Numbered from the stretch's first letter, positions 17,598-27,285 are shown. The stretch: 64,000 nucleotides of DNA from Bifidobacterium ruminantium DSM 6489 (GCF_000770925.1 NZ_JDTK01000016.1:1-64000); one strand, 5' to 3'. Notes: generated by a model not told the origin, from the letters alone. A program made the numbers and translations.

Positions 17598-18686
17598 GTG
17601 ACGAATCTTGCGGAAATTCGCGCGGAATACGCGGCGAAATTCGGACTGACGGAAGACATGCTCCGGAACGCGGAGCGGTGGACGGAGACCACGGGCGACC
17701 TTGACGGCGTGCCGGAGGAGCTGCTGCCGGGCATGCTGGGCATGCGATTCGGCGCGATCGCGGCCGATACGCCACGTTCCGAGCTGTGGCACACCCCGGA
17801 CGGCATCGATGAGATCAACGACCTCGCGTATCTGCCGGATGGCGGCTACGACAAGGCCGCCGGGCAGTGCAGGGGGCATCTGCTCGACCTGTATCTGCCG
17901 CACGACGCGGTGCTGCGCGGCGGGCGCACGCTGCCGGTGTACATCGACATCCATGGCGGCGGTTTCACTTACGGATACAAGGAATTGAACCGCAATTTCA
18001 ACGTGCACTTGGCCGAAAAAGGGTTCGCCGTGTTCTCGCTGAACTATCGTCCGGCGCCGCAGACCGATCTGCGCGGCCAGCTTGCGGACGTGCAGGCGGC
18101 GTTGCGTTGGGTCAAGGCGCATTTGGCCGATTATCCGGTCGATCCGCACGCGGTGTTTCTGACCGGTGATTCCGCGGGCGGCGCGTTGACGTTGCTGACG
18201 TTGGCGATCGAGAACAGCGCGGAGGCAGCGGCCGCGTTCGGCGTCTACGAGCCGTCCGGCATCGGTTTCGCGGGCGCGGCGCCGATGTGCGGCGCATACA
18301 GTTCGGCGTCGCTGGAGACCATGGGACGCAAGCTGACGGTCGGGTACGATCCGAACCGGCGCATCGGATTGGAGCAGATGCTGGGCGTCGGGTTCTTCGA
18401 CGGGCTTGGGGCCGCGGATCCGAAGTTCCTCACCGCGGAGGGGCTGGCGTTCAACGTGGATCTGCCGCCGCTGTTCATCGCCACTTGCGGCGACGATTTC
18501 CTGGAGGCGGACAATCTGGCATTGGCCACCGCCTTGGCCCGGCAGGGCGCCGATTTCGAGCTGTTCGATCCGAAGCCGCGAAGGCATGAGACGCTGGGTC
18601 ACGTGTACATGATCGGCATGCCGTGGCTTGAGGAAAGCCAGGAATGCCTCGACCGTCTGCGCGCGTTTTCCTACGACCGCTGCTGA
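17598..18686 (+). CDS. Alpha/beta-hydrolase esterase (HSL-like)
   Basis: 362 residues starting at GTG 17598 behind GAGGAAAGG. The oxyanion-hole motif IDIHGGGFTYG is at about 116-126, and the nucleophile elbow GDSAGGA at 190-196 (Ser192). An acidic residue in CGDDFLEADN (about 295) and a histidine in RHETLGHVY complete a likely triad. This is the hormone-sensitive-lipase type of carboxylesterase. There is no signal peptide, so it is cytoplasmic and may remove acyl groups from imported sugars or esters; substrate unproven. It stands alone, divergent from the sugar transporter. Confidence 0.87.
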   Translation: MTNLAEIRAEYAAKFGLTEDMLRNAERWTETTGDLDGVPEELLPGMLGMRFGAIAADTPRSELWHTPDGIDEINDLAYLPDGGYDKAAGQCRGHLLDLYLPHDAVLRGGRTLPVYIDIHGGGFTYGYKELNRNFNVHLAEKGFAVFSLNYRPAPQTDLRGQLADVQAALRWVKAHLADYPVDPHAVFLTGDSAGGALTLLTLAIENSAEAAAAFGVYEPSGIGFAGAAPMCGAYSSASLETMGRKLTVGYDPNRRIGLEQMLGVGFFDGLGAADPKFLTAEGLAFNVDLPPLFIATCGDDFLEADNLALATALARQGADFELFDPKPRRHETLGHVYMIGMPWLEESQECLDRLRAFSYDRC

Positions 18687-18734
18687 TGCAGGCAGGCCGC
18701 ACAAAGGCAGAAAGAGCAACAAAGGCAGCAAAGC

Positions 18735-18769
18735 AAAAAAGAAAGCCGGCGGAAGAGAAGCCGCCGGCT
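18735..18769. terminator. Intrinsic terminator between convergent genes
   Basis: AGCCGGCGG and CCGCCGGCT pair around AAGAGAAG; the A-run at 18735-18740 gives a U-run on the minus strand. It lies between the esterase and GH2 genes and may serve both. Confidence 0.75.
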
Positions 18770-18954
18770 GAGAGAGAAGAGAGAAGAAGGGTTCAGTTAT
18801 GGGATTCCGGATGGAACCTCGTCAACAGCCGTAACCGTTGACATGTTCTATATAACCGTTCAACCCTTGGAGGAATGATGCGTGTTCCTGTCAATTCCCT
18901 GAGAATCACGTGACGAAAATGTCACGATGGCGCGAAAAACCACGCATCCGCGCC

Positions 18955-21159
18955 TTATCCGACGAATTTGTTGACCCGCCGGTCGTATGTGAGCAGTCCG
19001 TTGAGCTCCTCCTCCACGTCGGAAACCTGCGTGTACACGTATCCCGCCAGCCCGCGAGCCTCCAGCGCCGCCGCGGAGGCAAGCACGGAACGCACCGCCG
19101 CGCGCCAATCGTCGATCGAATCGTATTCGCCGTAACCGTAGGCGCGGGAAACCTCCGCATGCTCCGGCACAAGCTGCGCCAATCCGCCGAATTCCGAAAT
19201 CACGAACGCGCGCGCACCGTGCCGCGCCACCGGCAGCACCGTGTAATTCGCGGCCCTGCGGTTGCGGCGATGCCGCTTCTCGAATTCGGCCACATATCCG
19301 CGCAATGGCCCCTTGTCCGGATAGATCTCCAGCGGACGGAAGTAGTTGTGCACGCTATGGAAATCGCCGCAACGCTGGTCGTACCATCCGCTGGTCGCAT
19401 CGATCGGACGCGTCGGATCGAGGGCGTGGATGCGCTCAGCAGCGTCGCATGCGTCGAACTGGCCCCATCCTTCGTTGAACAGCGTCCATGTCACTATCGA
19501 GGGATGTCCTCCGAGTATGTGCACCATCGCGTCGCACATACGCGACCAGTCGCGCCGGTAGATCGGATCGTCCGCGCCAAGCGCCGCGAAATGCTCGGCC
19601 GTGTCGTCGCGGAACTTGTTCCAGGTGGAACGGATCAGCGTCGGCTTGCGATTCGTGGCCCACGCGTTATATTCGCCGTCCGCGCCACCGCCGGACACCG
19701 CGTCCTGCCATACGAGCATGCCGAGCCGGTCGCAATGGTAGTACCAGCGTGCCGATTCGACCTTGATGTGCTTGCGCAGCATGTTGAAGCCGGCCTTTTT
19801 CATGGCTTCGATGTCATGGATCAGCGCCTCGTCGTCGGGCGCGGTCATCAGTCCGTCGGGCCAATACCCCTGGTCGAGCACGCCTTTGACGAACAGCGGC
19901 TTGCCGTTGAGATGGAATCGGGCGACGCCTTTCATGTCGGGTTTCACTTCGACGGAGCGGAACGCGCAGTAGGATTTCACGATGTCCGCGAATGGCGGTT
20001 TCGCAAGAGTTCCTGCGGCATCCGGCGAGAGCTCCGTCGGTTCCGGAGACTGTTCCACGGATGGTTTCACTGCCGATTTGATGGTCGGTTTCGCTGCCGG
20101 GCCTGTCAGGAGCGTCGCGGTCACGTCGTACAGATGTGGGTCGGCCGGCGACCACAGATGCTCCGCCGTCGTCCGGATTTCCGTACGGAGCTTGCGGGTT
20201 CCGGCGGGCAACGTCTCATCCGCCACCACCGTGCCGTCCGTGGGATCGGTCACGACGACGCGCAGCTTCGCGTTCGGCTTGTCGCCGCCGATTTCCGCGC
20301 GGATGAACAGCCTGCCGTCGGCGGCACCCTTCAACGTGAGCGTGCGCAGATAGGCGTCCGGCACAATCTCCAGCCAGACGCTTTGCCAGATGCCGCTTTG
20401 CGCGGTGTACCAGATGCCTTCGCGTTCGATTTTCTGCTTGCCGCGCGGCTGCGTGCCCGAATCGTTGGGATCGTACACGCACAATGCGATTTCGAAGGCG
20501 TCGTCGGAATCGATGAACGCGGAAACATCGACGTCGAACGGCAGATAGCCGCCGACGTGCGTGCCGGCGAGCTGGCCATTGATGTAGCAGGCGCAGATGT
20601 AATCGACCGCCTCGAAATGCAGAATCAGACGGTTCGCGTCACCGATCTGCCGAACCGCTTCCTCATCCCCGAGCGTGACGGGATGCACGACGGTGCGGTA
20701 CCACATGAGATTGTCCGGGTAAATGGTCTGATGCACGCCGGAAAGCGCGGATTCCGGCGAGAACGGCACGAGGATCTTGCCGTCGAAGGTTTGCGGGATG
20801 GCGGCTTCCCTCACTGCGCGAACCGCTTCGTCGCGGGTGAGCATCGCCGCGGTTTTGCGCCGTTTCGAAGCGTTCTCGTCTTCCGGAATGGACACGATCG
20901 CGTAATCCCACAGGCCGTTGAGCATGGTGTGGTTGCCGCGCACCATATCCGGCCTTGGATGCTCGTCGAGAATCGGCGTGCGACCTTCAGCCAGCTTGCG
21001 CTCTCCTTCTTCGGACGGGGTGAACGCTTTGTTGCCGGCGCGCGCGGACAGCCATTCGTGCTCGATCCGCTCGCCCCACGGCGTCCACAGCTGCCGTAGC
21101 GGCTCCCGGGACCGCATTTTCGTCGGAGCGGCCTTCAATACGCGTTTGATATCCAGCAT
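18955..21159 (-). CDS. Intracellular GH2 glycosidase (beta-galactosidase/glucuronidase type)
   Basis: 734 residues from MLDIKRVLKA, with AGGAAGGG upstream; the longer frame is not protein-like. It has the GH2 layout: an N-terminal sugar-binding jelly-roll (GIWQSVWLEIVPD), an immunoglobulin-like domain, then a TIM barrel. Acid/base Glu lies at about 563 (TLFNEGWGQFD) and nucleophile Glu at about 656 (ISEFGGLA). A linker at about 330-350 rich in Pro, Lys, Ser and Glu is unusual. There is no signal peptide. The specificity (galactose, glucuronic acid, mannose or arabinose) cannot be read from the sequence. Single gene, with a large hairpin upstream at 21315-21354. Confidence 0.88.
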   Translation of the reverse strand: MLDIKRVLKAAPTKMRSREPLRQLWTPWGERIEHEWLSARAGNKAFTPSEEGERKLAEGRTPILDEHPRPDMVRGNHTMLNGLWDYAIVSIPEDENASKRRKTAAMLTRDEAVRAVREAAIPQTFDGKILVPFSPESALSGVHQTIYPDNLMWYRTVVHPVTLGDEEAVRQIGDANRLILHFEAVDYICACYINGQLAGTHVGGYLPFDVDVSAFIDSDDAFEIALCVYDPNDSGTQPRGKQKIEREGIWYTAQSGIWQSVWLEIVPDAYLRTLTLKGAADGRLFIRAEIGGDKPNAKLRVVVTDPTDGTVVADETLPAGTRKLRTEIRTTAEHLWSPADPHLYDVTATLLTGPAAKPTIKSAVKPSVEQSPEPTELSPDAAGTLAKPPFADIVKSYCAFRSVEVKPDMKGVARFHLNGKPLFVKGVLDQGYWPDGLMTAPDDEALIHDIEAMKKAGFNMLRKHIKVESARWYYHCDRLGMLVWQDAVSGGGADGEYNAWATNRKPTLIRSTWNKFRDDTAEHFAALGADDPIYRRDWSRMCDAMVHILGGHPSIVTWTLFNEGWGQFDACDAAERIHALDPTRPIDATSGWYDQRCGDFHSVHNYFRPLEIYPDKGPLRGYVAEFEKRHRRNRRAANYTVLPVARHGARAFVISEFGGLAQLVPEHAEVSRAYGYGEYDSIDDWRAAVRSVLASAAALEARGLAGYVYTQVSDVEEELNGLLTYDRRVNKFVG

Positions 21160-21314
21160 GGAGCGTCCCTTCCTGCAACTTTGCATGCTCTCGCCGTTCC
21201 ATTGTAAACGGCGGCGCGCCGCATGGCACGTCGGCATGCGCGGTATATGCACACCGATGCGTCGCAATACGTTACATCGCGCGCCGCATCGCACATCACA
21301 ACACATTGCGATGC

Positions 21315-21354
21315 GTCACGATCCGAAATTTTGCCCCAAAATCGGAATCGTGAC
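21315..21354. promoter_or_regulatory. Long inverted repeat upstream of the GH2 gene
   Basis: GTCACGATCCGAAATTTTG, then CCC, then CAAAATCGGAATCGTGAC: arms of 18-19 bases with a single bulge. It has no U-run and is 155 bases before the GH2 ATG, so it may be an operator or a leader structure rather than a terminator. Confidence 0.6.
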
Positions 21355-21450
21355 ACATATAAGGGGGTAAATAGGCGTCGGGAACGCAGGAAAGGACCTC
21401 AGAAAACGCCCTCGGCGTCGCCAGAAACACAGAAAAAATCCAAAAACATC

Positions 21451-21486
21451 AAAAAAGGCACCCGCCCGACAATACGGACAGGTGCC
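21451..21486 (-). terminator. metG terminator
   Basis: On the minus strand GGCACCTGTCCG pairs with CGGGCGGGTGCC and is followed by TTTTTT. It lies 22 bases after the metG stop. Confidence 0.9.
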
Positions 21487-21507
21487 AAATGAACCAGGCG
21501 GCTCAGA

Positions 21508-23370
21508 TCAGCTTTCCAGCTTCGCCTTTTCCGCGGCGAGGCGGGCAGCTTCGGCCTCCTTGCGGGCCTTCAGCTCGGCATCGAAGCGGGCGAGCTCCTC
21601 CTCGACGGCCTCCGGCGGGATCTTCGCGAAGATCGGATGCGGCTTCGGCACCGGAGTTCCGGCCACGATCGGCTCGGACTGCCACGGATGCACGGTCTTG
21701 CCGAGCTCGTAGTCGCCGGTGATGATCGGGTAGGTGAAGCCCGGCTTGTCGAGATCCTCGACCTCTTCGATGTGCGGCAGCGGCGAGAACACGCCGGTTC
21801 CGCCAAGGGCCTCCCACACCTTCTGCGCGGAGTGCGGCAGGAACGGGGCCAGCAGGTGGTTGGCGTCTGACACGGCCTGCGCGGCGGTGTGCAGCACGGT
21901 GCCGAGGCGGGCCGGATTGTCCTTGATCTTCCACGGTTCGGTGGCGGAGATGTACTTGTTGATGTCGCCGACCACGCGCATCGCTTCGGACAGCGCGTTC
22001 TTCTGGCGATGGTTCTCGATGAGTCCGCCGACGGTTTCGAACGCGGCCTTGGTTTCGGCCAGCAGGGCACGGTCCTCGTCGGTGGCGGACACCTCGTCGA
22101 ACGCCGGGATCTCGCCGAAGTTCTTGTTGATGAGGTTGGCCACGCGGTTCACCAGGTTGCCCCAGGATGCGGCGAGCTCCTCATTGTTGTGGCGCACGAA
22201 TTCAGCCCACGTGAAGTCGGAGTCGGAGCTTTCCGGACCGGCCACGGAGATGTAGTAGCGCACGGCGTCAACCGGGTAGCGCGCCAGGATGTCCTTCACA
22301 TAGATGACGATGCCGCGGGAGGACGAGAACTTCTTGCCTTCCATGGTCATGAACTCGCTGGCCACGACCTGCTCCGGCATGTTCAGCGGGCCGAGCTTGC
22401 CGGTTTCGCCGTCTTTGGAGCCCTGGCCGTTGTAAGCCAGCATCTCGGAGGGCCAGATCTGGGAATGGAACGTGATGTTGTCCTTGCCCATGAAGTAATA
22501 GCCCGGGGTGGTCGGATCGTTCCACCACGCACGCCATGCCTCCGGGTCGCCCTTGCGGCGGGCCCATTCAATCGATGCGGACAAGTAGCCGATCACAGCG
22601 TCGAACCACACGTACAGCTTCTTGTTCGGGTTGTCGATCCAGCCCGCGACCGGCACCGGAATGCCCCAATCGATGTCACGCGTGATGGCGCGCGGCTTGA
22701 CCTCTTTGAACAGGCCGATGGAGAAGTTGATGACGTTGGTACGCCAACCCTCGCGGGTCTTGAGCCAAGCCAGATTGGCTTCGGCCAGCGCCGGCAGGTC
22801 GAGGAAGAAATGCTCGGTCTCCTCGAAGCGCGGGGTTTCGCCGTTGATCTTGGATACCGGGTTGATCAGCTCGTCCGGGTCGAGTTCGTTGCCGCAGGCG
22901 TCGCACTGATCGCCACGGGCGCCGTCTGCGCCGCAGATCGGGCAGGTGCCCTCGATGTAGCGGTCCGGCAGGGTGCGGCCGGTGGACGGGGAGATGGCGA
23001 CCTTCTGCGTGCCCTTGTAGATGTAGCCGTTCTTCAGGCACTGCGTGAACAGCTCCTGCACGACCTTCTCGTGGTTGCCGGTGGTGGTGCGCGTGAACAG
23101 GTCGTAGCTCAGACCCAGATCGCACAGATCCTTGGCAATCACGCGGTTGTAGCGGTTGGCGAGCTCCTGGGCGCTCACGCCCTTCTTATCCGCCTCCACC
23201 AGAATCGGGGTGCCGTGCTCGTCGGTACCCGAGACCATCAGCACGTCATTGCCCTTCATGCGCTCGTAGCGCGCGTACACGTCGGACGGCACGCCGAAGC
23301 CGGCGACATGACCGATATGACGCGGGCCGTTCGCGTACGGCCATGCAACATTCACCAAAATATGACTCAT
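21508..23370 (-). CDS. metG: Methionyl-tRNA synthetase
   Basis: 620 residues. Class I synthetase motifs: RHIGHVAG (HIGH) near residue 17 and GKKFSSSRG (KMSKS variant) near 315. A zinc knuckle [18 protein letters not shown] is at about 142-159. The anticodon-binding helical domain follows, and a charged Lys/Glu/Ala tail ends the protein. It charges tRNA-Met in the cytoplasm. No appended EMAP-type tRNA-binding domain is seen. The -10 box TATAAT lies only 8 bases before the ATG, implying a nearly leaderless transcript. Confidence 0.97.
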   Translation of the reverse strand: MSHILVNVAWPYANGPRHIGHVAGFGVPSDVYARYERMKGNDVLMVSGTDEHGTPILVEADKKGVSAQELANRYNRVIAKDLCDLGLSYDLFTRTTTGNHEKVVQELFTQCLKNGYIYKGTQKVAISPSTGRTLPDRYIEGTCPICGADGARGDQCDACGNELDPDELINPVSKINGETPRFEETEHFFLDLPALAEANLAWLKTREGWRTNVINFSIGLFKEVKPRAITRDIDWGIPVPVAGWIDNPNKKLYVWFDAVIGYLSASIEWARRKGDPEAWRAWWNDPTTPGYYFMGKDNITFHSQIWPSEMLAYNGQGSKDGETGKLGPLNMPEQVVASEFMTMEGKKFSSSRGIVIYVKDILARYPVDAVRYYISVAGPESSDSDFTWAEFVRHNNEELAASWGNLVNRVANLINKNFGEIPAFDEVSATDEDRALLAETKAAFETVGGLIENHRQKNALSEAMRVVGDINKYISATEPWKIKDNPARLGTVLHTAAQAVSDANHLLAPFLPHSAQKVWEALGGTGVFSPLPHIEEVEDLDKPGFTYPIITGDYELGKTVHPWQSEPIVAGTPVPKPHPIFAKIPPEAVEEELARFDAELKARKEAEAARLAAEKAKLES

Positions 23371-23384
23371 GGTGACCGATTATA
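23371..23384 (-). promoter_or_regulatory. metG -10 box directly at the start codon
   Basis: A consensus TATAAT (23379-23384, minus strand) is followed by CGGTCACC and the ATG. Transcription would begin at or within a base or two of the start codon. No GGAGG-like site exists. The -35 region is weak. Confidence 0.55.
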
Positions 23385-23516
23385 CAAAGCGCCATATCCC
23401 ACGTTTTCGGCGCATTCCGATAGACGGAAGCACCCCGTTCGGGCGGTTGCGCGGATATGCGGATACGTAGGTAAAGACTGCGACCGATACCGGCACCATC
23501 GATTGGCTGTTCACAT

Positions 23517-23535
23517 TTGTTGCATCATGCAACAA
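23517..23535. promoter_or_regulatory. Perfect palindrome, candidate operator
   Basis: TTGTTGCAT-C-ATGCAACAA has perfect 9-base arms. It lies 36 bases before the start of the AbiEi-like gene, which suits autoregulation by such an antitoxin. Confidence 0.55.
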
Positions 23536-23570
23536 TTTCTATCCACATTTCCACTGTTTCATCCAAAGCG

Positions 23571-24161
23571 ATGGAATGGCACCTTCGAATCCGCTACGGT
23601 ACCGACATGGATTCATCACCACCCTTACTGGGCGGCGCCGACCTGCCCGGACCACTCTGCCTGAATACCCTGCATTCCATGGGCGCGATATGCAAACTGG
23701 ACAACGAGAATGCCTACACATACCACGATGCGCGCACGCTGTACGGCCGCGCCAGCATCATCGCAACGCTGCTGCCAAGCCGATCCGTGGCATGCGCGGG
23801 AACCGCCGCCTGGGTATGGTTGGGCGGACGGTTCCCCGAAACCATCGACATCATCGCGAAGGCGCATTGCCGCGCATTGCGATACGGCAGGCGAATCAGC
23901 GTGTTCAATCGCAGAACACCCGATAGCCATGTCATCGCCGTCGGCCCGATCACCATCACCACACCGCCGCGCACCGCCTGCGACCTGGCCATGAACTGCA
24001 CGCCGGAAACGTTGACGTCGGCTGTGGATCTCGTCTGCATGCTCATGCAGGAATTCCGGTTCCGTCCCGCCGACTGCCTGCAGGTTATGCGCGAAGCCAC
24101 GCATATCCGCAACGCGCCTTGGGCGCGCAATTTTTTTCGAACGATCGAAGGAAAGCTATGA
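23571..24161 (+). CDS. AbiEi-like (type IV antitoxin family) protein
   Basis: About 196 residues. The central part, CAGTAAWVWLGGRFP followed by ITITTPPRTACDLAM, has the pattern of AbiEi-family proteins: a conserved 'tAAwlwG' helix, basic strands and 'T.P.RTA.DLA'. These are transcriptional autorepressors and antitoxins in the AbiE system. The start is uncertain: ATG 23571 and ATG 23607 both lack good ribosome sites. Its stop overlaps the next gene's start (ATGA). No AbiEii nucleotidyltransferase toxin is adjacent, so it is an orphan or is paired with the unrelated small gene downstream. Confidence 0.65.
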   Translation: MEWHLRIRYGTDMDSSPPLLGGADLPGPLCLNTLHSMGAICKLDNENAYTYHDARTLYGRASIIATLLPSRSVACAGTAAWVWLGGRFPETIDIIAKAHCRALRYGRRISVFNRRTPDSHVIAVGPITITTPPRTACDLAMNCTPETLTSAVDLVCMLMQEFRFRPADCLQVMREATHIRNAPWARNFFRTIEGKL

Positions 24162-24577
24162 AGATTACGCGACGGATGAGCCATTCGTCGGAAAACGCAC
24201 GCAAAGAAAGCGTACGCAGAGAGAACACGCACAGAGAGCGGAAGGCGCACAAAGCGCGCAAAACAAGAAAAGCACGGCATGCGACACGACGTTCGCCGCC
24301 GAAATACCAGCCGACGCCACGTCCGAAGGCGCTGGTCGAGCCACCCGCGCCGCCGATCGAGCTGACGCCATTGGTGGCGTGCAGCGCCGACACCGCGCAG
24401 GACGTGCTGTGGCATATCGCGGAATACGCGCCGAAGCTGCGCAAGTGGCTGGTCGCCAATCCTTCGGCGACGCCGTCGATGCTGGAATATCTGGCTCAGG
24501 TCGGAGGACCGGGCGTTCCCGAGGCGCTGCGGATACTGCTGAAATCGCTGGACGAGCGCGAATCGCGCAGAAACTAG
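24158..24577 (+). CDS. Small basic protein with LRV-like C-terminal domain
   Basis: 139 residues. Residues 1-50 are extremely Arg/Lys/His-rich (HRERKAHKARKTRKARHATR), and a Pro-rich linker follows. The C-terminal 65 residues (HIAEYAPKLRKWLVANPSAT, then MLEYLAQVGGP) match the helical 'variant leucine-rich repeat' domain of actinobacterial proteins, where 'P.LR..VA.NPs.....L..L' recurs. GAAGGAAAG lies 4 bases upstream, and it overlaps the AbiEi-like gene by four bases (ATGA), so the two are translationally coupled. The basic tail suggests nucleic-acid binding. Function unknown; it occupies the place a toxin would hold. Confidence 0.65.
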   Translation: MKITRRMSHSSENARKESVRRENTHRERKAHKARKTRKARHATRRSPPKYQPTPRPKALVEPPAPPIELTPLVACSADTAQDVLWHIAEYAPKLRKWLVANPSATPSMLEYLAQVGGPGVPEALRILLKSLDERESRRN

Positions 24578-24597
24578 CCTCCCCCTTAGCCTTTCAC

Positions 24598-25617
24598 TTA
24601 GCCTTTCATCGCAAGCACGGCGTTGTAGACCTGCTTGCGGTTGGCAAGCGAGCCGTCGGACAGCGGATGCTCGGCGACGACCTGGGAGATCGCGTCCTTG
24701 ATACGCAGATTGTCCTCCTGCGCGCGGTCTACGGCCAGCACCGCCAGATCCTCGATGGACAGCGTTGCTGGAGCGGCCGCGTCAGCCTCCTCCTCGGAGG
24801 CGCCGGCGATGACCAGCACCATTTCGCCGCGCGGCGGATCGTCGGTGACGCTCTGGCGGATTTCAGCGATGGTTCCGCGGCGGATCTGCTCGTAATCCTT
24901 GGTCAGTTCGCGGCACAGCGCCATTTTGCGATTCGGCCCGAACACGTCGAGCAGGTCCGCCATGGACTCGGCGATGCGATGCAGGGTTTCGTAGAAGACG
25001 ATGGTGCGACGTTCCGATTTGAGCGCGCGCAGGTGCTGCACACGTTCGCTGTGCTTGCGCGGTAGGAATCCTTCGTAGCAGAAGCGGTCGGTCGGCAGGC
25101 CGGACAGGCACAGCGCGTCGAGCACGGCGGACGGGCCGGGAGCGCAGGTGACGGGCAGACCGCGATCGATGGCCCTGCGGACGATGGCCAGTCCCGGATC
25201 GTTGATGGTGGGCATGCCCGCGTCGGAAACGACGAGCACGGTCGCGCCCTGCTCCACCTGGTCGAGCAGGCCGTCGGCCTTGTCGCGCTCGTTGTGGTCG
25301 TGGTATGCCACGACACGGCCGGGCACGCGGATTCCGAGGCGATTGGCGAGCGCGTACAGGCGTCGCGTATCCTCGGCCGCGACGATGTCGGCTCCTTCCA
25401 TCAGTGCGATCAGTCGGGCGGAGGCGTCGGCCGTGTTGCCGATCGGCGTGGCCGCAAGCACGACCGTTCCGCGCGGGATGTCGACGTCCGACACCAGTCC
25501 GTCAAGTCCGAATTCGGCGCGTTCCGTCGCCTTCGCAAGCCGTGCGGCGGAGTCGGCGTCTTCGATGGGCAGCGCCGGCTGCGCGTTCTCAACAATATGT
25601 TCGCTTGTGCTTTCCAT
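24598..25617 (-). CDS. rsmI: 16S rRNA (cytidine-1402-2'-O)-methyltransferase
   Basis: 339 residues. The start is MESTSEHIVE, with GGAAG upstream. After about 50 variable residues comes the tetrapyrrole-methylase fold with VLAATPIGNTADAS, DIVAAEDTRRL, VVSDAGMPTINDPG and FCYEGFLPRK, all diagnostic of RsmI. It uses S-adenosylmethionine to modify the ribosomal decoding centre. The C-terminal RsmI helical domain is present (ISQVVAEHPLSD). It is convergent with the LRV-like gene, with 20 bases between stops. Confidence 0.94.
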   Translation of the reverse strand: MESTSEHIVENAQPALPIEDADSAARLAKATERAEFGLDGLVSDVDIPRGTVVLAATPIGNTADASARLIALMEGADIVAAEDTRRLYALANRLGIRVPGRVVAYHDHNERDKADGLLDQVEQGATVLVVSDAGMPTINDPGLAIVRRAIDRGLPVTCAPGPSAVLDALCLSGLPTDRFCYEGFLPRKHSERVQHLRALKSERRTIVFYETLHRIAESMADLLDVFGPNRKMALCRELTKDYEQIRRGTIAEIRQSVTDDPPRGEMVLVIAGASEEEADAAAPATLSIEDLAVLAVDRAQEDNLRIKDAISQVVAEHPLSDGSLANRKQVYNAVLAMKG

Positions 25618-25822
25618 ATCTTCCAGTATCGCACCGCACTGCCGACGAGGGTTGCCGATACGGTTGCCGACGATTCCGTTCCCGCATCGTATGAGTGGCC
25701 TATGCGAAGTCGCGCACCTGCCATGGAGCTTCACGTTACGACGGCATGAGCAAGGTGAAGAACCCGTAGTACATCAACGCGCGCGAGCGAGCCTTGCCCG
25801 CGCACTGCCGGACATTGGCATG

Positions 25823-26101
25823 GAGCCGTTACGGTACTACCACGACGATTCCGGATTGGAATGCGACGCAATTATCGAGCTTGCGGATGGCCGCTGGGCC
25901 GGCATCGAAATCAAGAGCAGCCAAGATAAAGTGGAGCAGGCCGCAGCGAATCTGAACCGCATGAAGGCCAAACTACTGAAGAATCCCCAGGCACGGGCCA
26001 AGGCACCAGAATTTCTGGCCGTTTTGATAGGCGTCGGCGAGTTTGCCTACCAACGTGAGGACGGTATCTACGTCATTCCCGTGCGCGCACTCGGCGTTTA
26101 G
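25823..26101 (+). pseudogene. C-terminal remnant of an AAA/DUF4143 ATPase
   Basis: About 92 residues read in frame as a DUF4143 C-terminus: LECDAIIELADGRWAGIEIK carries the E-D-ExK pattern of the PD-(D/E)XK-like domain, followed by an alpha-helix and the end FAYQREDGIYVIPVRALGV. The AAA domain and start are missing. The frame upstream is antisense to rsmI and not protein-like. Three intact relatives lie at 27975, 39588 and 41834. Confidence 0.75.
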
Positions 26102-26598
26102 ACGAATGCAGCGCAACCGCGACCTTCGTCAGATCGGACGGGACTCGTGCACCATCTGGCGGTCGCCGTAGTAGAGGGTGTCGAGCCAAGATTCGTGCCG
26201 GTCGGGCAAGGCTCCGGCACGCACGCCATTCTCCCGGTCATGCGCAGCACGGCGATTCGGCCACCACCCATGGGCTCAGCAGCCGCTGCACCACCAGCGA
26301 GACGAAGTCCGGCGACTCCCCTTCGCGTGCGTCGCGCAGGAACACGCCATCGGCGGTCTCCTCGCGCTTGATGCGGCACCGCTTTGATTAACAAGCGGTT
26401 TGCTTGCAACCACTCGGCACGACGGAAAGATTGACGATTTGTGCAGATTTGCCACCCGTAGCCGCGTCGCCCCGTCGCCTGCGCAGACCCGTTGGTAATC
26501 TGTGATTGGTTTACGTGGCAAACCAATCACGAATGATGGAAAAGCGAGCCATATAAGCAGAACCGCGCGTCCGCGCGCAAAATCACACAGAGAGACCC
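26102..26598. other. Non-coding stretch with possible decayed coding on the minus strand
   Basis: About 500 bases without an intact gene. On the minus strand, 26230-26400 reads CRIKREETADGVFLRDARE then FVSLVVQRLLSPW, and 26110-26220 in another frame reads HESWLDTLYYGDRQMVHESR. Both look like former protein but I do not recognise the family. The last 90 bases precede dedA and probably hold its promoter. Confidence 0.4.
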
Positions 26599-27285
26599 AT
26601 GAATATCATCAATTTCTTCGTCAGCCTCATCAAGGACCCCCGTACCGCGATCGCCAGCTGGATCGCGATGGGCGTCGCCCCGACCCTCGGCTTCATCTTC
26701 CTCATCGTCTTCATCGAGACCGGTGTGGTCTTCTTCCCGTTCCTGCCGGGCGATTCCCTGCTGTTCGCGGCCGGCTTCTTCGCCGCGCCCGACGCGAAGA
26801 CCGGCGTGTCCGCGCTGCCGCTGTTCGCGCTACTGCCGGCGGTCTGGTGCGCGCCGATCATCGGCGACCAGTGCAATTACTGGATCGGCCACTTCTTCGG
26901 CCGTCGCATCCTCGAATCCGGCAAGGTCAAGGCCATGACTCCGGAGCGCATCGAGAAGACTGAGAAGATGATCGAGAAGTGGGGTCCGCTGGCCGTGTTC
27001 CTGGGCCGTTTCTTCCCGTTCATCCGCACGTTCATGCCGTTCATCTCCGGCATTTCCGGCATGCGCTGGAGCCGCTTCACGCCGTTCTCCGTGCTCGGCG
27101 GCCTGTGCTGGTCCACGCTGTTCACGCTGCTCGGCTATTTCTTCGGCGGCATTCCGGCGGTGCAGAAGCACTTCGAACTGGTGATCATCGCAATTCTGGT
27201 GCTGTCGCTGATTCCGACAATCGTCGGCCTGCTCAAGGCCAAGTTCGGCAAGAAGAAGCCGGCGGAAAACATGGAATCCAAGTGA
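26599..27285 (+). CDS. DedA-family membrane protein
   Basis: 228 residues with 4-5 hydrophobic segments. DedA motifs are seen: FIETGVVFFPFLPGDSLLF, GDQCNYWIGHFFGR and FLGRFFPFIRTFMPF, the last containing the conserved Phe-x-Arg-x-x-Pro-x-x-Arg motif. DedA proteins are inner-membrane lipid flippases/transporters; homologues move undecaprenyl phosphate or phosphatidylethanolamine and need the membrane potential. The ATG follows AGAGAGACCC. Single gene; tRNA-Ala follows 190 bases downstream. Confidence 0.92.
   Translation: MNIINFFVSLIKDPRTAIASWIAMGVAPTLGFIFLIVFIETGVVFFPFLPGDSLLFAAGFFAAPDAKTGVSALPLFALLPAVWCAPIIGDQCNYWIGHFFGRRILESGKVKAMTPERIEKTEKMIEKWGPLAVFLGRFFPFIRTFMPFISGISGMRWSRFTPFSVLGGLCWSTLFTLLGYFFGGIPAVQKHFELVIIAILVLSLIPTIVGLLKAKFGKKKPAENMESK

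Noticed and set aside
18876..18914. Twelve-codon frame after a perfect GGAGG (MMRVPVNSLRIT)
   Set aside because: Good ribosome site, but no following gene on the plus strand and no conserved feature; probably chance or a remnant.
23714..24415. 233-codon minus-strand frame opposite the AbiEi-like and LRV genes
   Set aside because: The plus strand has two coupled genes with family patterns; the minus frame has none.
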